A stretch of 64,000 nt of DNA from Dehalococcoidia bacterium (GTDB lineage Bacteria; Chloroflexota; Dehalococcoidia; GIF9; AB-539-J10). The translations under genes and the position numbers were made by a program. Positions within the stretch are counted from its first letter, which is position 1. The number at the start of each line of letters is the position of its first letter. The stretch spans positions 25,021-89,020 of the forward strand of contig JAUWYX010000006.1 of the NCBI GenBank assembly GCA_030615625.1. Reading direction: 5' to 3'. This document shows, in pieces, positions 36,449 to 44,676 of this stretch. A model generated the notes under the pieces. That model was not told the origin of the DNA, did not search any database, and saw only the letters and a list, made by a program, of their open reading frames with translations.

Positions 36449-37546
36449 ATGCAACTGCGTGTTCCAGGACCAACACCTTGCCCACCACAAGCTCTCGAGG
36501 CCATGGGGCGGCAAATGATAAACCATCGGGGAGAGGAATTTGGCAAAATTCTCAATTCAACAACAGAGAAATTAAAACAGATATTTCAGACCAAAGGAGA
36601 CGTTTTCCTGCTTACCGCTTCAGGCACCGGCGGCATGGAAGCAGCTATTGTCAATACCCTATCGCCGGGCGATAAGGTCTTATCCATCTCCAACGGAGCC
36701 TTCGGTGAGCGCTTTGCCGATATCGCCCAAGGATATGGTGCTGAAGTAATCCGCCTTAATTTTGAATGGGGGAAAGCAGTTGACCTTGATGCAGTAGAAA
36801 AGGTATTAAGGAAGCATGACAGTATCAAAGATGGCGATATTAAGGCAGTCCTGGCAACTCACAACGAAACATCCACAGGGATGACTAACAAGCTCGGTGA
36901 CATAAGCGCCGTGGTCAAGAAATTCGATAAACTTCTCTTGGTTGACGCTATCTCAAGCCTGGGCTGCATTAATTTGCCTACCGATGACTGGCATTGTGAT
37001 ATAGTTGTCACTGGTTCCCAAAAAGGATGGATGGTGCCTCCCGGACTAGCCATGGTTAGTGTAAGTGAAAAGGCCTGGCAGGCTCATGCACAGGCCAAAA
37101 TGCCACGCTATTATTGGGATTTTTCCAAAGCCAAAGATTTTCTCCAGAAAGGGCAAACTCCCTGGACACCAGCTATCTCCATCTTCTACGCTCTAAATAC
37201 CACTCTGGATTTAATGCTAAACGAGGGACTGGATAACATATTCGCCAGGCATGGTCGAATAGCCCAAATAGCGAGAAATGGAGTCAAATCGCTGGGATTC
37301 TCCCTTTTCCCTGAAGAAGATTATGCCTCCGACACGGTGACGGCAGTGAACGCCACGGACAAGATCGACGTCCCTAAATTGATTCAGGTGCTCAGGGAGG
37401 AGCATGACGTAGTCATTGCCGGAGGCCAGAGGAAGCTAGCAGGCAAAATATTCCGTATTGGCCATCTCGGCTCCGTGGAGGATGATGATATCAAGTCGGT
37501 ACTGGAGGCGTTAAACAAAGCTCTACCCCGAGCGAAGAAGGGCTAA
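36449..37546 (+). CDS. Class V aminotransferase, probable serine-pathway enzyme
   Basis: A 365-residue PLP enzyme of the alanine-glyoxylate/serine-pyruvate group. RVPGPTPCPPQALEAM at the start, ASGTGGMEAAI, THNETSTGM, and VTGSQKGWMVPPG with the PLP Lys near residue 190. ATG 36449 follows AAGGAG at 8 nt; the longer ORF would overlap tyrS. It lies 7 bp before serA, and no serC is visible, so it probably transaminates 3-phosphohydroxypyruvate or hydroxypyruvate. That role is inferred from position. Confidence 0.9.
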   Translation: MQLRVPGPTPCPPQALEAMGRQMINHRGEEFGKILNSTTEKLKQIFQTKGDVFLLTASGTGGMEAAIVNTLSPGDKVLSISNGAFGERFADIAQGYGAEVIRLNFEWGKAVDLDAVEKVLRKHDSIKDGDIKAVLATHNETSTGMTNKLGDISAVVKKFDKLLLVDAISSLGCINLPTDDWHCDIVVTGSQKGWMVPPGLAMVSVSEKAWQAHAQAKMPRYYWDFSKAKDFLQKGQTPWTPAISIFYALNTTLDLMLNEGLDNIFARHGRIAQIARNGVKSLGFSLFPEEDYASDTVTAVNATDKIDVPKLIQVLREEHDVVIAGGQRKLAGKIFRIGHLGSVEDDDIKSVLEALNKALPRAKKG

Positions 37547-37553
37547 CCAAAAG

Positions 37554-39116
37554 ATGAAAATTTTAGTCGCTGACTCAATTGCTGAAGAAGGGATACAATC
37601 CCTGCGTAGCTACGCTCAAGTCGATATCCAGACCAAGCTGGAGCCTGAGAAGCTCAAGGTTATAATTGGCGATTACGATGCTTTGATTGTACGTAGTCAA
37701 ACTCAAGTAGGGGCAGAGGTCATTAAATTGGGGAAGAAACTCAAGGTGATCGGCCGAGCCGGAGTGGGCACAGATAATATCGATGTCGATGCTGCTACCA
37801 GGAAAGGTATTGTGGTAGTTAACGCCCCTACAGGCAATACTGTGGCTGCCGCAGAACATACCATCGCCCTCATGCTTGCCCTGGCACGTAACATACCACA
37901 AGCAAATAGCCGCCTTAAATCAGGTAAATGGCAAAGAGAGGAAATGGTTGGCAGCGAACTCAGAAATAAGATACTGGGCATCATCGGTCTGGGTAATGTC
38001 GGCTCTGAAGTAGCCAAACGGGCCCAGGCCTTTGAGATGCGCGTGGTCGCCCACGACCCCTTTGTCTCTAAAGACTATGCCCGCAACCTCAAAGTAGACC
38101 TGGTGTCCCTGGACCAGCTTCTTAGAGAGGCTGATTTTATCACTCTCCACGTGCCTCTGACCGCGACCACCGAGAAATTAATTGGAAGTAAGGCGTTAGC
38201 AAAATTAAAGCCCACAGCTCGGATTATCAATTGTGCCCGGGGCGGATTGATTGACGAGGAAGCAGTAGCCAAAGCAATTAAGACTGGGAAAATAGCTGGC
38301 GCCGCCTTTGATGTCTTTGATAAGGAGCCAGTAACAGATAGTCCTCTATTCAAAGAAGACAAGATAATCGTTACCCCTCATCTAGGCGCTTCTACAATTG
38401 AAGCGCAGACCGGCATCGCCCAAGACATCGCTGAAGAAGTCATGGCGGTGCTTCAAGGACGATTTAGCAAATACGCCGTTAACGCTCCACACATAGCTCC
38501 TGAACTAGCACCATTTATGAGAGTAGCTGCAACTATCGGCAACCTTGCCAGTCAACTAATGGAGGGACAAATAAGCTCAACACACATCAAGTATAGCGGC
38601 GGAGTAAGTAACTACGATTGCAACCCTATTAAGACGGCGCTCATCAGCGGGCTGTTGCAACAAGCAAGCGAGGAAAGAATCAACCTGGTCAACGTTGGTT
38701 TTATCGCCACTCAGCGTGGCTTAAAGATCAGCGAAGAAAAAGAGGCGACCTGCCAGAATTACTCCAACTTGCTCACCCTAGAGGTCAATACCAATGTAGG
38801 AACCACTGCAATATCGGGCACAGTTAGAGATAGCGAGATCCACATCGTCCAGGTTAATGACTTCTGGATGGATATCGTGCCCACTGGGGGATATTTCCTT
38901 TTCTGCGACCATCTTGACCGACCTGGGCTTGTTGGCACCATCGGTAACATAACCGGTAAAGCCGATATTAATATCAGTTCCATGCACTTATCTAGACTCC
39001 AGCCCCGGGGAAAAGCCCTCATGATTTTAGCTCTCGATGAACCACTGGGTGACGAGCAACTACAGGAGATACTTGCCCTTCCTGGTATTTACAGTGCTAA
39101 AACAGTAAAGCTATAA
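37554..39116 (+). CDS. serA: D-3-phosphoglycerate dehydrogenase, long form with ASB and ACT domains
   Basis: A 520-residue first enzyme of serine synthesis. VIGRAGVGTDNIDVDAAT, GIIGLGNVGSEVAKRA (NAD fold) and the ARGGLIDEEA/HLGAST segments (His dyad) are present. The ASB domain spans about 320-445, and the C-terminal ACT domain (from about 452, DRPGLVGTIGN) binds serine for feedback. The last 198 bp, the ACT domain, are duplicated at 39878-40075 beyond a HicBA cassette. The gene itself is intact. Confidence 0.96.
   Translation: MKILVADSIAEEGIQSLRSYAQVDIQTKLEPEKLKVIIGDYDALIVRSQTQVGAEVIKLGKKLKVIGRAGVGTDNIDVDAATRKGIVVVNAPTGNTVAAAEHTIALMLALARNIPQANSRLKSGKWQREEMVGSELRNKILGIIGLGNVGSEVAKRAQAFEMRVVAHDPFVSKDYARNLKVDLVSLDQLLREADFITLHVPLTATTEKLIGSKALAKLKPTARIINCARGGLIDEEAVAKAIKTGKIAGAAFDVFDKEPVTDSPLFKEDKIIVTPHLGASTIEAQTGIAQDIAEEVMAVLQGRFSKYAVNAPHIAPELAPFMRVAATIGNLASQLMEGQISSTHIKYSGGVSNYDCNPIKTALISGLLQQASEERINLVNVGFIATQRGLKISEEKEATCQNYSNLLTLEVNTNVGTTAISGTVRDSEIHIVQVNDFWMDIVPTGGYFLFCDHLDRPGLVGTIGNITGKADINISSMHLSRLQPRGKALMILALDEPLGDEQLQEILALPGIYSAKTVKL
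38919..39116 (+). repeat. Direct repeat, copy 1 (serA 3' end)
   Basis: These 198 bp correspond without gaps to 39878-40075 (offset 959 bp). I count 11 mismatches by eye. Five are synonymous, one swaps TAA for TAG, and the rest give four amino-acid changes. Confidence 0.93.
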
Positions 39117-39163
39117 ATCGCTTTAAGGGGGGATTTAGAGCCTCCCGCATAGTTTCATGCAGA

Positions 39164-39205
39164 ATCCCTCTCCCTCGATGGGAGAGGATTAAGGTGAGGG
39201 TGAAA
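39164..39205. repeat. CTCTCC..GGAGAG hairpin repeat after serA
   Basis: AATCCCTCTCCCTCGATGGG followed by AGAGGATTAAGGTGAGGGTG. Same family as the in-frame copies in mtaB and the DUF1015 gene. It lies between serA and the HicBA cassette. Confidence 0.75.
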
Positions 39206-39267
39206 ACCCAAGCCATGGCAATCTCTCGCGCATATCTCTGAGCCACGCCACATCTCGTGTTTTTCCA

Positions 39268-39303
39268 CTGTCATTGCGAGGAGCCTTTGCGACGAAGCAA
39301 TCT
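39268..39303. repeat. Palindromic repeat, TGTCATTGCGAG family, half copy
   Basis: CTGTCATTGCGAGGAGCCTT continuing to GCGACGAAGCAATCT. It is in the gap before hicA, in which no gene is seen (39117-39342). Confidence 0.8.
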
Positions 39304-39342
39304 GAACCTCAGCACAACTATAGTAACCCAGCTATAATACTT

Positions 39343-39585
39343 CTAGCTATAGAAATATGGCTTAAGCTGCTCTTCTGGGAAATATCTTAAAGCTTGCCTG
39401 AAGATGGCTCTTAAAGTGCCTTTATCCAGTTCTTTATGAAAAGGTATAGTGAGAGTTTCTTTTGTACCGTCGGAGAGAATCCTTCTCAATTTCACATGGC
39501 TTCCCTTTTGGGAAACAATTTCAAAACCAAATTGAGAAAGGATTCCGATAACATCCTCGCCGGTTAGGCTTCTAAGCTTTGGCAT
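39343..39585 (-). CDS. hicA: HicA-type mRNA interferase toxin
   Basis: An 80-residue dsRBD-fold toxin. MPKLRSLTGEDVIGILSQFGFE and QKGSHVKLRR carry the catalytic His in GSHV, and TIPFHKELDKGTLRAIFRQA is the C-terminal family motif. ATG 39585 lies inside the 3' end of hicB (14-bp overlap), giving coupled translation. The longer ORF to 39603 is unnecessary. The order antitoxin-first is one of the two known for hic loci. Confidence 0.88.
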   Translation of the reverse strand: MPKLRSLTGEDVIGILSQFGFEIVSQKGSHVKLRRILSDGTKETLTIPFHKELDKGTLRAIFRQALRYFPEEQLKPYFYS

Positions 39586-39802
39586 GAACTGGCTCAAGCT
39601 CAAAATTGGCCAAAACGGAAAAATCGGGGGAAATATCCCACTCCTCTAGACTCTCCCCCTCAAGGTGGAGGTCAATAGCTTCCCTGATATTCTCCACAAC
39701 TTCGTCCAGGGTTTTGCCTTGAGTAACCACAGGCAAGTCAACACACTCGGCAACGTAAAATTTCTCCCCTTTATAGATTTTGACCTGGATGATCTTTTTC
39801 AT
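39572..39802 (-). CDS. hicB: HicB-type antitoxin, short form
   Basis: A 76-residue protein with the partial RNase-H fold of HicB: GEKFYVAECVDLPVVTQGKTLDEVVENIREAIDLHLEGE. It has no C-terminal helix-turn-helix or ribbon-helix-helix domain, so it would bind the toxin but may not autoregulate through its own DNA-binding domain. AAGGAG lies 8 nt before the ATG. It has its own promoter (39848-39875), whose -35 abuts the duplicated serA segment. Confidence 0.86.
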   Translation of the reverse strand: MKKIIQVKIYKGEKFYVAECVDLPVVTQGKTLDEVVENIREAIDLHLEGESLEEWDISPDFSVLANFELEPVHAKA

Positions 39803-39847
39803 AAAGCTGACTCCTTTGGGTTCTAGACATGTTGGACTCCTGCATAA

Positions 39848-39875
39848 TTTATAGCGTTCCGAGATGAGATGTCAA
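39848..39875 (-). promoter_or_regulatory. Promoter of hicBA
   Basis: On the minus strand TTGACA (39875-39870), 16 bp, TATAAA (39853-39848). With a 17-bp spacer the -10 would read ATAAAT. The -35 ends 2 bp from the junction with the duplicated serA segment at 39878. Confidence 0.65.
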
Positions 39876-39877
39876 GT

Positions 39878-40075
39878 CGACCTGGGCTTGTTGGCACCAT
39901 CGGTAATATAATCGGCAAAGCCGATATTAATATCAGTTCCATGCACTTATCTAGACTCCAGCCCCGGGGAAAAGCCCTCATGATTTTAGCTCTCGATGAA
40001 CCGCTGGGTGAAGAGCAGCTACAGGAGATACGTGCCCTTCCCGGTATTTACACAGCTAAAACAGTAAAGCTATAG
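39878..40075 (+). pseudogene. Duplicated serA ACT-domain fragment
   Basis: Encodes the last 65 residues of SerA (RPGLVGTIGNI to AKTVKL) with four substitutions, T to I, D to E, L to R and S to T, and its own stop. An ATG at 39869 could make a 68-residue free ACT protein, but GAGAT is a poor ribosome site. It sits 21 bp from the DUF1015 stop, which is where the end of serA would be expected without the cassette. It is therefore either the displaced original 3' end or a copy brought in with hicBA. Confidence 0.85.
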
Positions 40076-40096
40076 ATAGTCTTTTTACAAACCCAG

Positions 40097-41437
40097 TCAG
40101 TCCAAAGGATTAATGATTAAACCAGCGGGGAGCTTGGGGTAGAAATAAGTTGATTTGCTTGGCATCCTGTCTTGAGCATCGGCAACAGCCTTGACCACTT
40201 CCGGCTGCGGAGGATTTAACAGGAAGGCTAATTGATATTTCCCCTCCTTTATCTGCTGGTAGGCTTCTTTCAAATCTACGGTATAAGTGACGTTCTCTTT
40301 CGAAGTGAGACCCAAGATCCTATCCAAAATAATATGATTAAGAATGCTAACGCCGAACTCCCGATAAGCTTGGGACCTGTTACCGGGCATCATAGCCTCA
40401 AGAGAAATATCTTGACGTCTCTTCAATACGACCAATGAGCCAGGCTGTAAACCTAGAATTCCCAAACAGCTATCAGCTAATAGCTGACAGTCATAAGCTT
40501 TTAAAGGAACAGCCTCAAGGACAAAGAAGTTCCTGAGTTGATCTTCCAGCTGCATCAATATAGAAGGCACTATATTACGCACTAGCCTGTGCAGAGGTAG
40601 AACAACAAGTCCAGGGTCAGAAAAGTCCACTAACTCCATCATTACATACTGAAAGGCTTCCTTGCCAATTACAGATTGCTTCGCTTCGCTCGCAATGACA
40701 GAGGAGTCAAAGGAATCCGATTGCTCCTGTGCTCTTTCTTGTTGGTAAGCTAACGCTGTTTCGTAGCGGTGATGACCATCAGCAATGTAAAGGGGCTGAG
40801 AGGATAGAAACTGACTTAGCTCCCGCTTGATTTCTGGGTCAGTTATCGCCCAGAGAGTATGAGCTTCTCCACCCTCATCCTGACCCCCTCCCGTCGAAAG
40901 AGAGAGAATTGATGTCTCAATCATGGGTTTAGCCCGGGATGACTCAGATAATATCGAGGCAATTTTCCGCTCGGAATCATGGTAGAGAGAAAGCAATGGG
41001 CTGAAGTTAGCTCGGCAAGCTCGCATCAGCTGCAAGCGGTCGCCTTTAGCTTTGGGAAAGGTTTCTTCGTGAGGATATATGCCGCTGCCCCAGGGTTCGA
41101 GCTTGACACGAGCTATTAGCCCACGCCTCACCCTCTTTTCGCCTGAATACTCAAAACGATGGTCATGCAAATAGAAGCTGGATACGCTGTCAAGCTGAAG
41201 AACTCCGTGCTTCAGCCATTGCTGAAAGGTAATAGCTGCTCTTTGATAGCTATCACCTGTGGGCTCCGGGCTCTCAGCGGGGAATTCCAGGCGAATAGCG
41301 TTGTAACTATTTTCTTCGTAGTAAAGTTTTTGCTGTTCAGGAGTGATAACATCGTAGGGAGGACAAAGGGCCCGAGCTAAATCTCCGACTATTCTTTGGT
41401 TATAGCATATACCTCGAAATGGAGAGACTTCCATCAT
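40097..41437 (-). CDS. DUF1015 family protein with two repeat-encoded insertions
   Basis: A ~446-residue protein. EVSPFRGICYNQ and ALCPPYDVITPEQQ open the family fold, YIADGHHRYETALAYQQER is the central signature, and PLHRLV is conserved. The function is unproven. Two stretches are encoded by mobile-looking repeats: STGGGQDEGGE (hairpin repeat, 40870-40908) and SSVIASEAKQSVIG (palindromic repeat, 40673-40701). Both are in frame and in likely loops. The start is uncertain: MM at 41437/41434 has no Shine-Dalgarno. Confidence 0.88.
   Translation of the reverse strand: MMEVSPFRGICYNQRIVGDLARALCPPYDVITPEQQKLYYEENSYNAIRLEFPAESPEPTGDSYQRAAITFQQWLKHGVLQLDSVSSFYLHDHRFEYSGEKRVRRGLIARVKLEPWGSGIYPHEETFPKAKGDRLQLMRACRANFSPLLSLYHDSERKIASILSESSRAKPMIETSILSLSTGGGQDEGGEAHTLWAITDPEIKRELSQFLSSQPLYIADGHHRYETALAYQQERAQEQSDSFDSSVIASEAKQSVIGKEAFQYVMMELVDFSDPGLVVLPLHRLVRNIVPSILMQLEDQLRNFFVLEAVPLKAYDCQLLADSCLGILGLQPGSLVVLKRRQDISLEAMMPGNRSQAYREFGVSILNHIILDRILGLTSKENVTYTVDLKEAYQQIKEGKYQLAFLLNPPQPEVVKAVADAQDRMPSKSTYFYPKLPAGLIINPLD
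40673..40701. repeat. Palindromic repeat remnant inside the DUF1015 gene
   Basis: AGATTGCTTCGCTTCGCTCG followed by CAATGACAG, the right half of the TGTCATTGCGAG family, read in frame on the minus strand. Confidence 0.8.
40870..40908. repeat. Hairpin repeat inside the DUF1015 gene
   Basis: CACCCTCATCCTGACCCCCT then CCCGTCGAAAGAGAGAGAA. The same family as 11371 and 39164, read in frame on the minus strand. Confidence 0.65.
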
Positions 41438-41488
41438 TTTCACAGAGTTAAAAGTCACTGGTGGCTGGTGGCTGCCGGCTTGGTTTTC

Positions 41489-43723
41489 TCATTTCCCCGA
41501 TAACTGCTTAAGGCCATCCCGCCAGGCTTTTTCCACCTTGGCCAGAGGTAGATCAATATAGCCCTCCACCACCAAGCGCTTTCCGCCAACTCTCCCCAGC
41601 AAAGTCAATGGCACCTGCCATTTTCTGGCTACCTTACTCAATTTAGCTGCCGAATCGCCCGACATTGACACTATGACCCGTGACTGATGCTCCCCAAAGA
41701 AAGCAGAATCCAATCTCCCCTTCACTTTCCAGTTTTCGCCTTTAAAACCAATATCGCCACAAATGCAACTTTCAGCAATGGCTACCAGTAAACCGCCTTC
41801 GGAACAATCATGGGCCGACTTGATAAACCCCCGCTTTATAGCCTCCAGACAACAGCGCTGCACCCTTTTCTCCATATCCAAATCAATGCCGGGTTTCCCT
41901 CTCACCAAGCCATGTATCAACTCCAGGTATTCACTAGCACCAATGCCATTGTAACTTGACAGTTGAGATCTACTAGTTAAAGGAGAGGACTCGCCCAGCA
42001 GAAATACCAGGTCACCTTCCTTTTTAAAAGACATAGTGCAATGTCTGCTTATATCTTCTACAATCCCCAGCATGCCTACCACTGGAGTGGGATAGATAGC
42101 TTCGCCTTTGCTCTCATTATAAAGGCTAACATTACCACTTATCACGGGAACTTTCAGCTCCCGACAAGCTCGCGTCATACCCTTTATGCACTCTTTCAAC
42201 TGGTAATAGACATCAGCCTTTTCAGGATTACCAAAGTTAAGGCAATCGGTAATAGCTAAAGGTTCAGCCCCGCTACAGACCAAATTCCGAGCAGCTTCAG
42301 CCACAGCAATCACTCCACCTAGGAAGGGATCAACATAGCAATACCGCCCATTGCCATCGACAGTTAAGGCAATACCTTTCTTGGTTCCCTGGATACGCAA
42401 AACAGCGGCATCGCCACCGGGAGGAACCACAGTATTGCCCATCGCCTGATAATCACACTGGCAGTAGATACACTCTTTGCTGGCAATATTAGGAGAGGCC
42501 AGTAAACGAAGTAAAACAGAATTGCATTGCCTGGGCTTAAGGTCAGGGACGATGCTCATATCGAGAGATTGAAGCTCTTCAAGCCATGCTGGCTTCTTAC
42601 TCCGCTGGCGATAAAGAGGTGGGGAGACCAACAAATTCACGGGAATCTCAGCGACAACTTTTCCCCCCTCTTTAACCACGGCTAATCCAGTATTGGTAAC
42701 CCGACCAATTATATCGGAGCGAATTTCCCAGCGATCAAGCAGGGCTTTCACCTCTTCCTCACAACCCTTCTTCACAATCAGCAACATTCTCTCCTGCGAC
42801 TCCGAGAGCATTACTTCATAAGGGGTCATATCCTCTTCGCAACGACGCACTTTAAGTACGTCTATTTCCATTCCACTCCCGCTTCTAGCTGCACACTCCA
42901 CCGTAGAGCTTGTCAACCCAGCCGCCCCCAGGTCTTGCATGCCTACAATCCAATCAGTCTGCGCTAATTCAAGGCACGCTTCAATGAGCAATTTCTCCAG
43001 AGAAGGATTGCCTGCCGGGACCACTGATTTCGTCTCTGACTCATCCTCAAAAGTACGCGATGCTAGACCGGAAGCGCCATGAATTCCATCACGCCCCGTG
43101 TCAGCTCCCACCATCATTAGCAAGTTGCCTTCCCCACTGGCCCTGGCTTTGACCAGCTTATCTTTTTCACAAATGCCCAAACATAAACCATTAACCAACG
43201 GATTACCGGTATACTTATCAGCAAAAAATACTTCGCCACCCACACCAGGTATCCCCAGGCAATTGCCATAATCTGCAAGGCCACCGATAACTCCATTGAG
43301 CAAGTAGCAATTATTGGATTCAGTTAAAGGGCCAAAGCGAAGCGAGTTGAGCAAAGCTATAGGGCGAGCACCCATAGTAAAGATATCCCTTATAACGCCA
43401 CCTGCCGCTGTAGCAGCACCCTGATATGGGTCAATCGCTGAGGGATGATTGTGGGACTCTATTTTCATTACCGCCGCCTGCCCATCGCCAATATCCACTA
43501 CCCCGGCATTTTCCTCCCCGGGACTCACCAAGACATTTTTGCTTCGGGAGGGCAGAAGCTTGAGTAAGGGTTTAGAGTGCTTGTAGCCGCAATGCTCACT
43601 CCATAACGAGCCGAACATTCCCAGCTCTACCTCGTTAGGCTCTCGCCCTAGCTGCTGCACGATAAGCTTATATTCCTTTTCGCTTAAAGCAACTTCATCC
43701 AGAATTTCCTTAGAGATATTCAT
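41489..43723 (-). CDS. purL: Phosphoribosylformylglycinamidine synthase subunit PurL
   Basis: A 744-residue small-type PurL that works with PurS and PurQ in purine synthesis. SLWSEHCGYKHSKPLLK, ESHNHPSAIDPYQGAATAAGG and IFTMGARPIALLNSLRFG lead the N-terminal half. CVDGNGRYCY-like VDGNGRYCYVDPFLGG and HDCSEGGLLVAIAE (catalytic His region) lie in the second half. Length is typical. It is expressed on the minus strand, away from yqeY by a 183-bp gap with a repeat remnant. Confidence 0.96.
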   Translation of the reverse strand: MNISKEILDEVALSEKEYKLIVQQLGREPNEVELGMFGSLWSEHCGYKHSKPLLKLLPSRSKNVLVSPGEENAGVVDIGDGQAAVMKIESHNHPSAIDPYQGAATAAGGVIRDIFTMGARPIALLNSLRFGPLTESNNCYLLNGVIGGLADYGNCLGIPGVGGEVFFADKYTGNPLVNGLCLGICEKDKLVKARASGEGNLLMMVGADTGRDGIHGASGLASRTFEDESETKSVVPAGNPSLEKLLIEACLELAQTDWIVGMQDLGAAGLTSSTVECAARSGSGMEIDVLKVRRCEEDMTPYEVMLSESQERMLLIVKKGCEEEVKALLDRWEIRSDIIGRVTNTGLAVVKEGGKVVAEIPVNLLVSPPLYRQRSKKPAWLEELQSLDMSIVPDLKPRQCNSVLLRLLASPNIASKECIYCQCDYQAMGNTVVPPGGDAAVLRIQGTKKGIALTVDGNGRYCYVDPFLGGVIAVAEAARNLVCSGAEPLAITDCLNFGNPEKADVYYQLKECIKGMTRACRELKVPVISGNVSLYNESKGEAIYPTPVVGMLGIVEDISRHCTMSFKKEGDLVFLLGESSPLTSRSQLSSYNGIGASEYLELIHGLVRGKPGIDLDMEKRVQRCCLEAIKRGFIKSAHDCSEGGLLVAIAESCICGDIGFKGENWKVKGRLDSAFFGEHQSRVIVSMSGDSAAKLSKVARKWQVPLTLLGRVGGKRLVVEGYIDLPLAKVEKAWRDGLKQLSGK

Positions 43724-43745
43724 TAACCGACTCCGTTCACCAAGA

Positions 43746-43796
43746 CGTCATTCCGAGTAGCAAAGCATGAAGAGCGTAGTAACAATCGCGATCAGC
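43746..43796. repeat. Degenerate repeat between purL and yqeY
   Basis: GTCATTCCGAGTAGCAAAGC then ATGAAGAGCGTAGTAACAATCGCGATC, a decayed variant of the palindromic repeats. The rest of 43724-43906 shows nothing. Confidence 0.45.
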
Positions 43797-43906
43797 CCAG
43801 ATGCTGGGGAAAATAACGATTCCAGATTTCATACTGCAAAGAACAATGGCGATGCTCTTTTACCGCCATCACGCCATAATTTAAAAACCTCGCTCGCCCT
43901 CTAAAT

Positions 43907-44356
43907 CTAGCTAGCAGCAAGCAATTCTGAAACTATCTCGCTGACTTCTTTGCCATCAGCTTTGCCTTTGAGTTGAGGCATAAGCTGGGACATGACTTTG
44001 CCTTTGTCGCTCGGCCCCTTAGCTCCAACTGCATCAACCACTTGCCGTGCCGCTGCCATGATCTCCGCCCGACTCATTTGCTCAGGAAGATAGCTCATAA
44101 GAACAGCCAGTTCTGCTTCTTCCTGTGCCACCAGATCGCTACGATTCCCCTTCTTAAAGGCTTCGATGCTCTCCCGACGACGTTTTACTTCCTTGGTAAT
44201 AACATCAAGCACTTTGTTATCGTCAGCGGGCTTTTGCTGCGCAATTTCAGCATTCTTTATTTCAGATAATAATAACCTTAATGTAGAAACCTCTACTCTC
44301 TGCTGTCGCTTAAGCGCTCCCCTGAGAGCTTCCCGAATACTATCCTTCAGCGCCAT
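43907..44356 (-). CDS. yqeY: GatB/YqeY domain protein
   Basis: A 149-residue protein. LKDSIREALRGALKRQQRVEVSTLRLLLSEIKNAEI starts the helical domain, and RRRESIEAFKKGNRSDL, LPEQMSRAEI and GKVMSQLMPQLKGKADGKEVSEIV complete the YqeY fold related to the tRNA-binding tail of GatB. The start ATG 44356 is 7 bp after rpsU. The longer ORF would overlap rpsU fully and is rejected. The rpsU-yqeY pair is common in bacteria. Confidence 0.92.
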   Translation of the reverse strand: MALKDSIREALRGALKRQQRVEVSTLRLLLSEIKNAEIAQQKPADDNKVLDVITKEVKRRRESIEAFKKGNRSDLVAQEEAELAVLMSYLPEQMSRAEIMAAARQVVDAVGAKGPSDKGKVMSQLMPQLKGKADGKEVSEIVSELLAAS

Positions 44357-44363
44357 ATCTTGG

Positions 44364-44540
44364 CTATCTAGAACTTTTCCGCCTTTTCGCTGCCGCTTTC
44401 TTTCTCCTCTCTTCACTGGGTTTTTCATAATGCTTGCGGCGGCGAACTTCAGCTAAAATGCGGTCCTGCTGCACCTGCCTATTAAATCTACGCAGCAGGG
44501 CCTCGAAACTCTCGCCTGAACCGAGCCTTACATCAGCCAT
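44364..44540 (-). CDS. rpsU: Small ribosomal subunit protein bS21
   Basis: A 58-residue basic protein: ADVRLGSGESFEALLRRFNR, QVQQDRILAEVRRRKHYEKP, then a Lys/Arg-rich tail. Full length for bS21. The ATG at 44540 has no Shine-Dalgarno, but an excellent promoter puts the transcript start about 7 nt before it. Extending the ORF upstream to 44582 would cover the promoter and is rejected. Confidence 0.95.
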   Translation of the reverse strand: MADVRLGSGESFEALLRRFNRQVQQDRILAEVRRRKHYEKPSEERRKKAAAKRRKSSR

Positions 44541-44553
44541 ATCAAAACAATGT

Positions 44554-44582
44554 ATTTTACCCCGGTCACTCAAGTGTGTCAA
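44554..44582 (-). promoter_or_regulatory. Promoter of rpsU-yqeY, near-leaderless
   Basis: On the minus strand TTGACA (44582-44577), 17 bp, TAAAAT (44559-44554). Start near 44547, about 7 nt before the rpsU ATG. Confidence 0.8.
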
Positions 44583-44612
44583 TTACAGGGTGGTAGAGGT
44601 AAGTTATCGTGT

Positions 44613-44647
44613 TTGACAAATAGTAGTAAATAGTAATAAAATGTAAT
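44613..44647 (+). promoter_or_regulatory. Candidate promoter of the fatty-acid/polyene-type cluster
   Basis: TTGACA at 44613-44618 is followed by a very A/T-rich stretch. The best -10 options are ATAAAA (17 bp) and TAATAA (15 bp), with TGTAAT a little later. It is divergent from rpsU and the only good -35 before the ten-gene cluster. Confidence 0.45.
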
Positions 44648-44676
44648 AACAGTACGGTACCTGGGTGGGAAAGAAC

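Noticed and set aside
44364..44582. Longer rpsU ORF from 44582
   Set aside because: The extra codons cover the -35 and -10 elements, and bS21 normally begins at the ATG at 44540.
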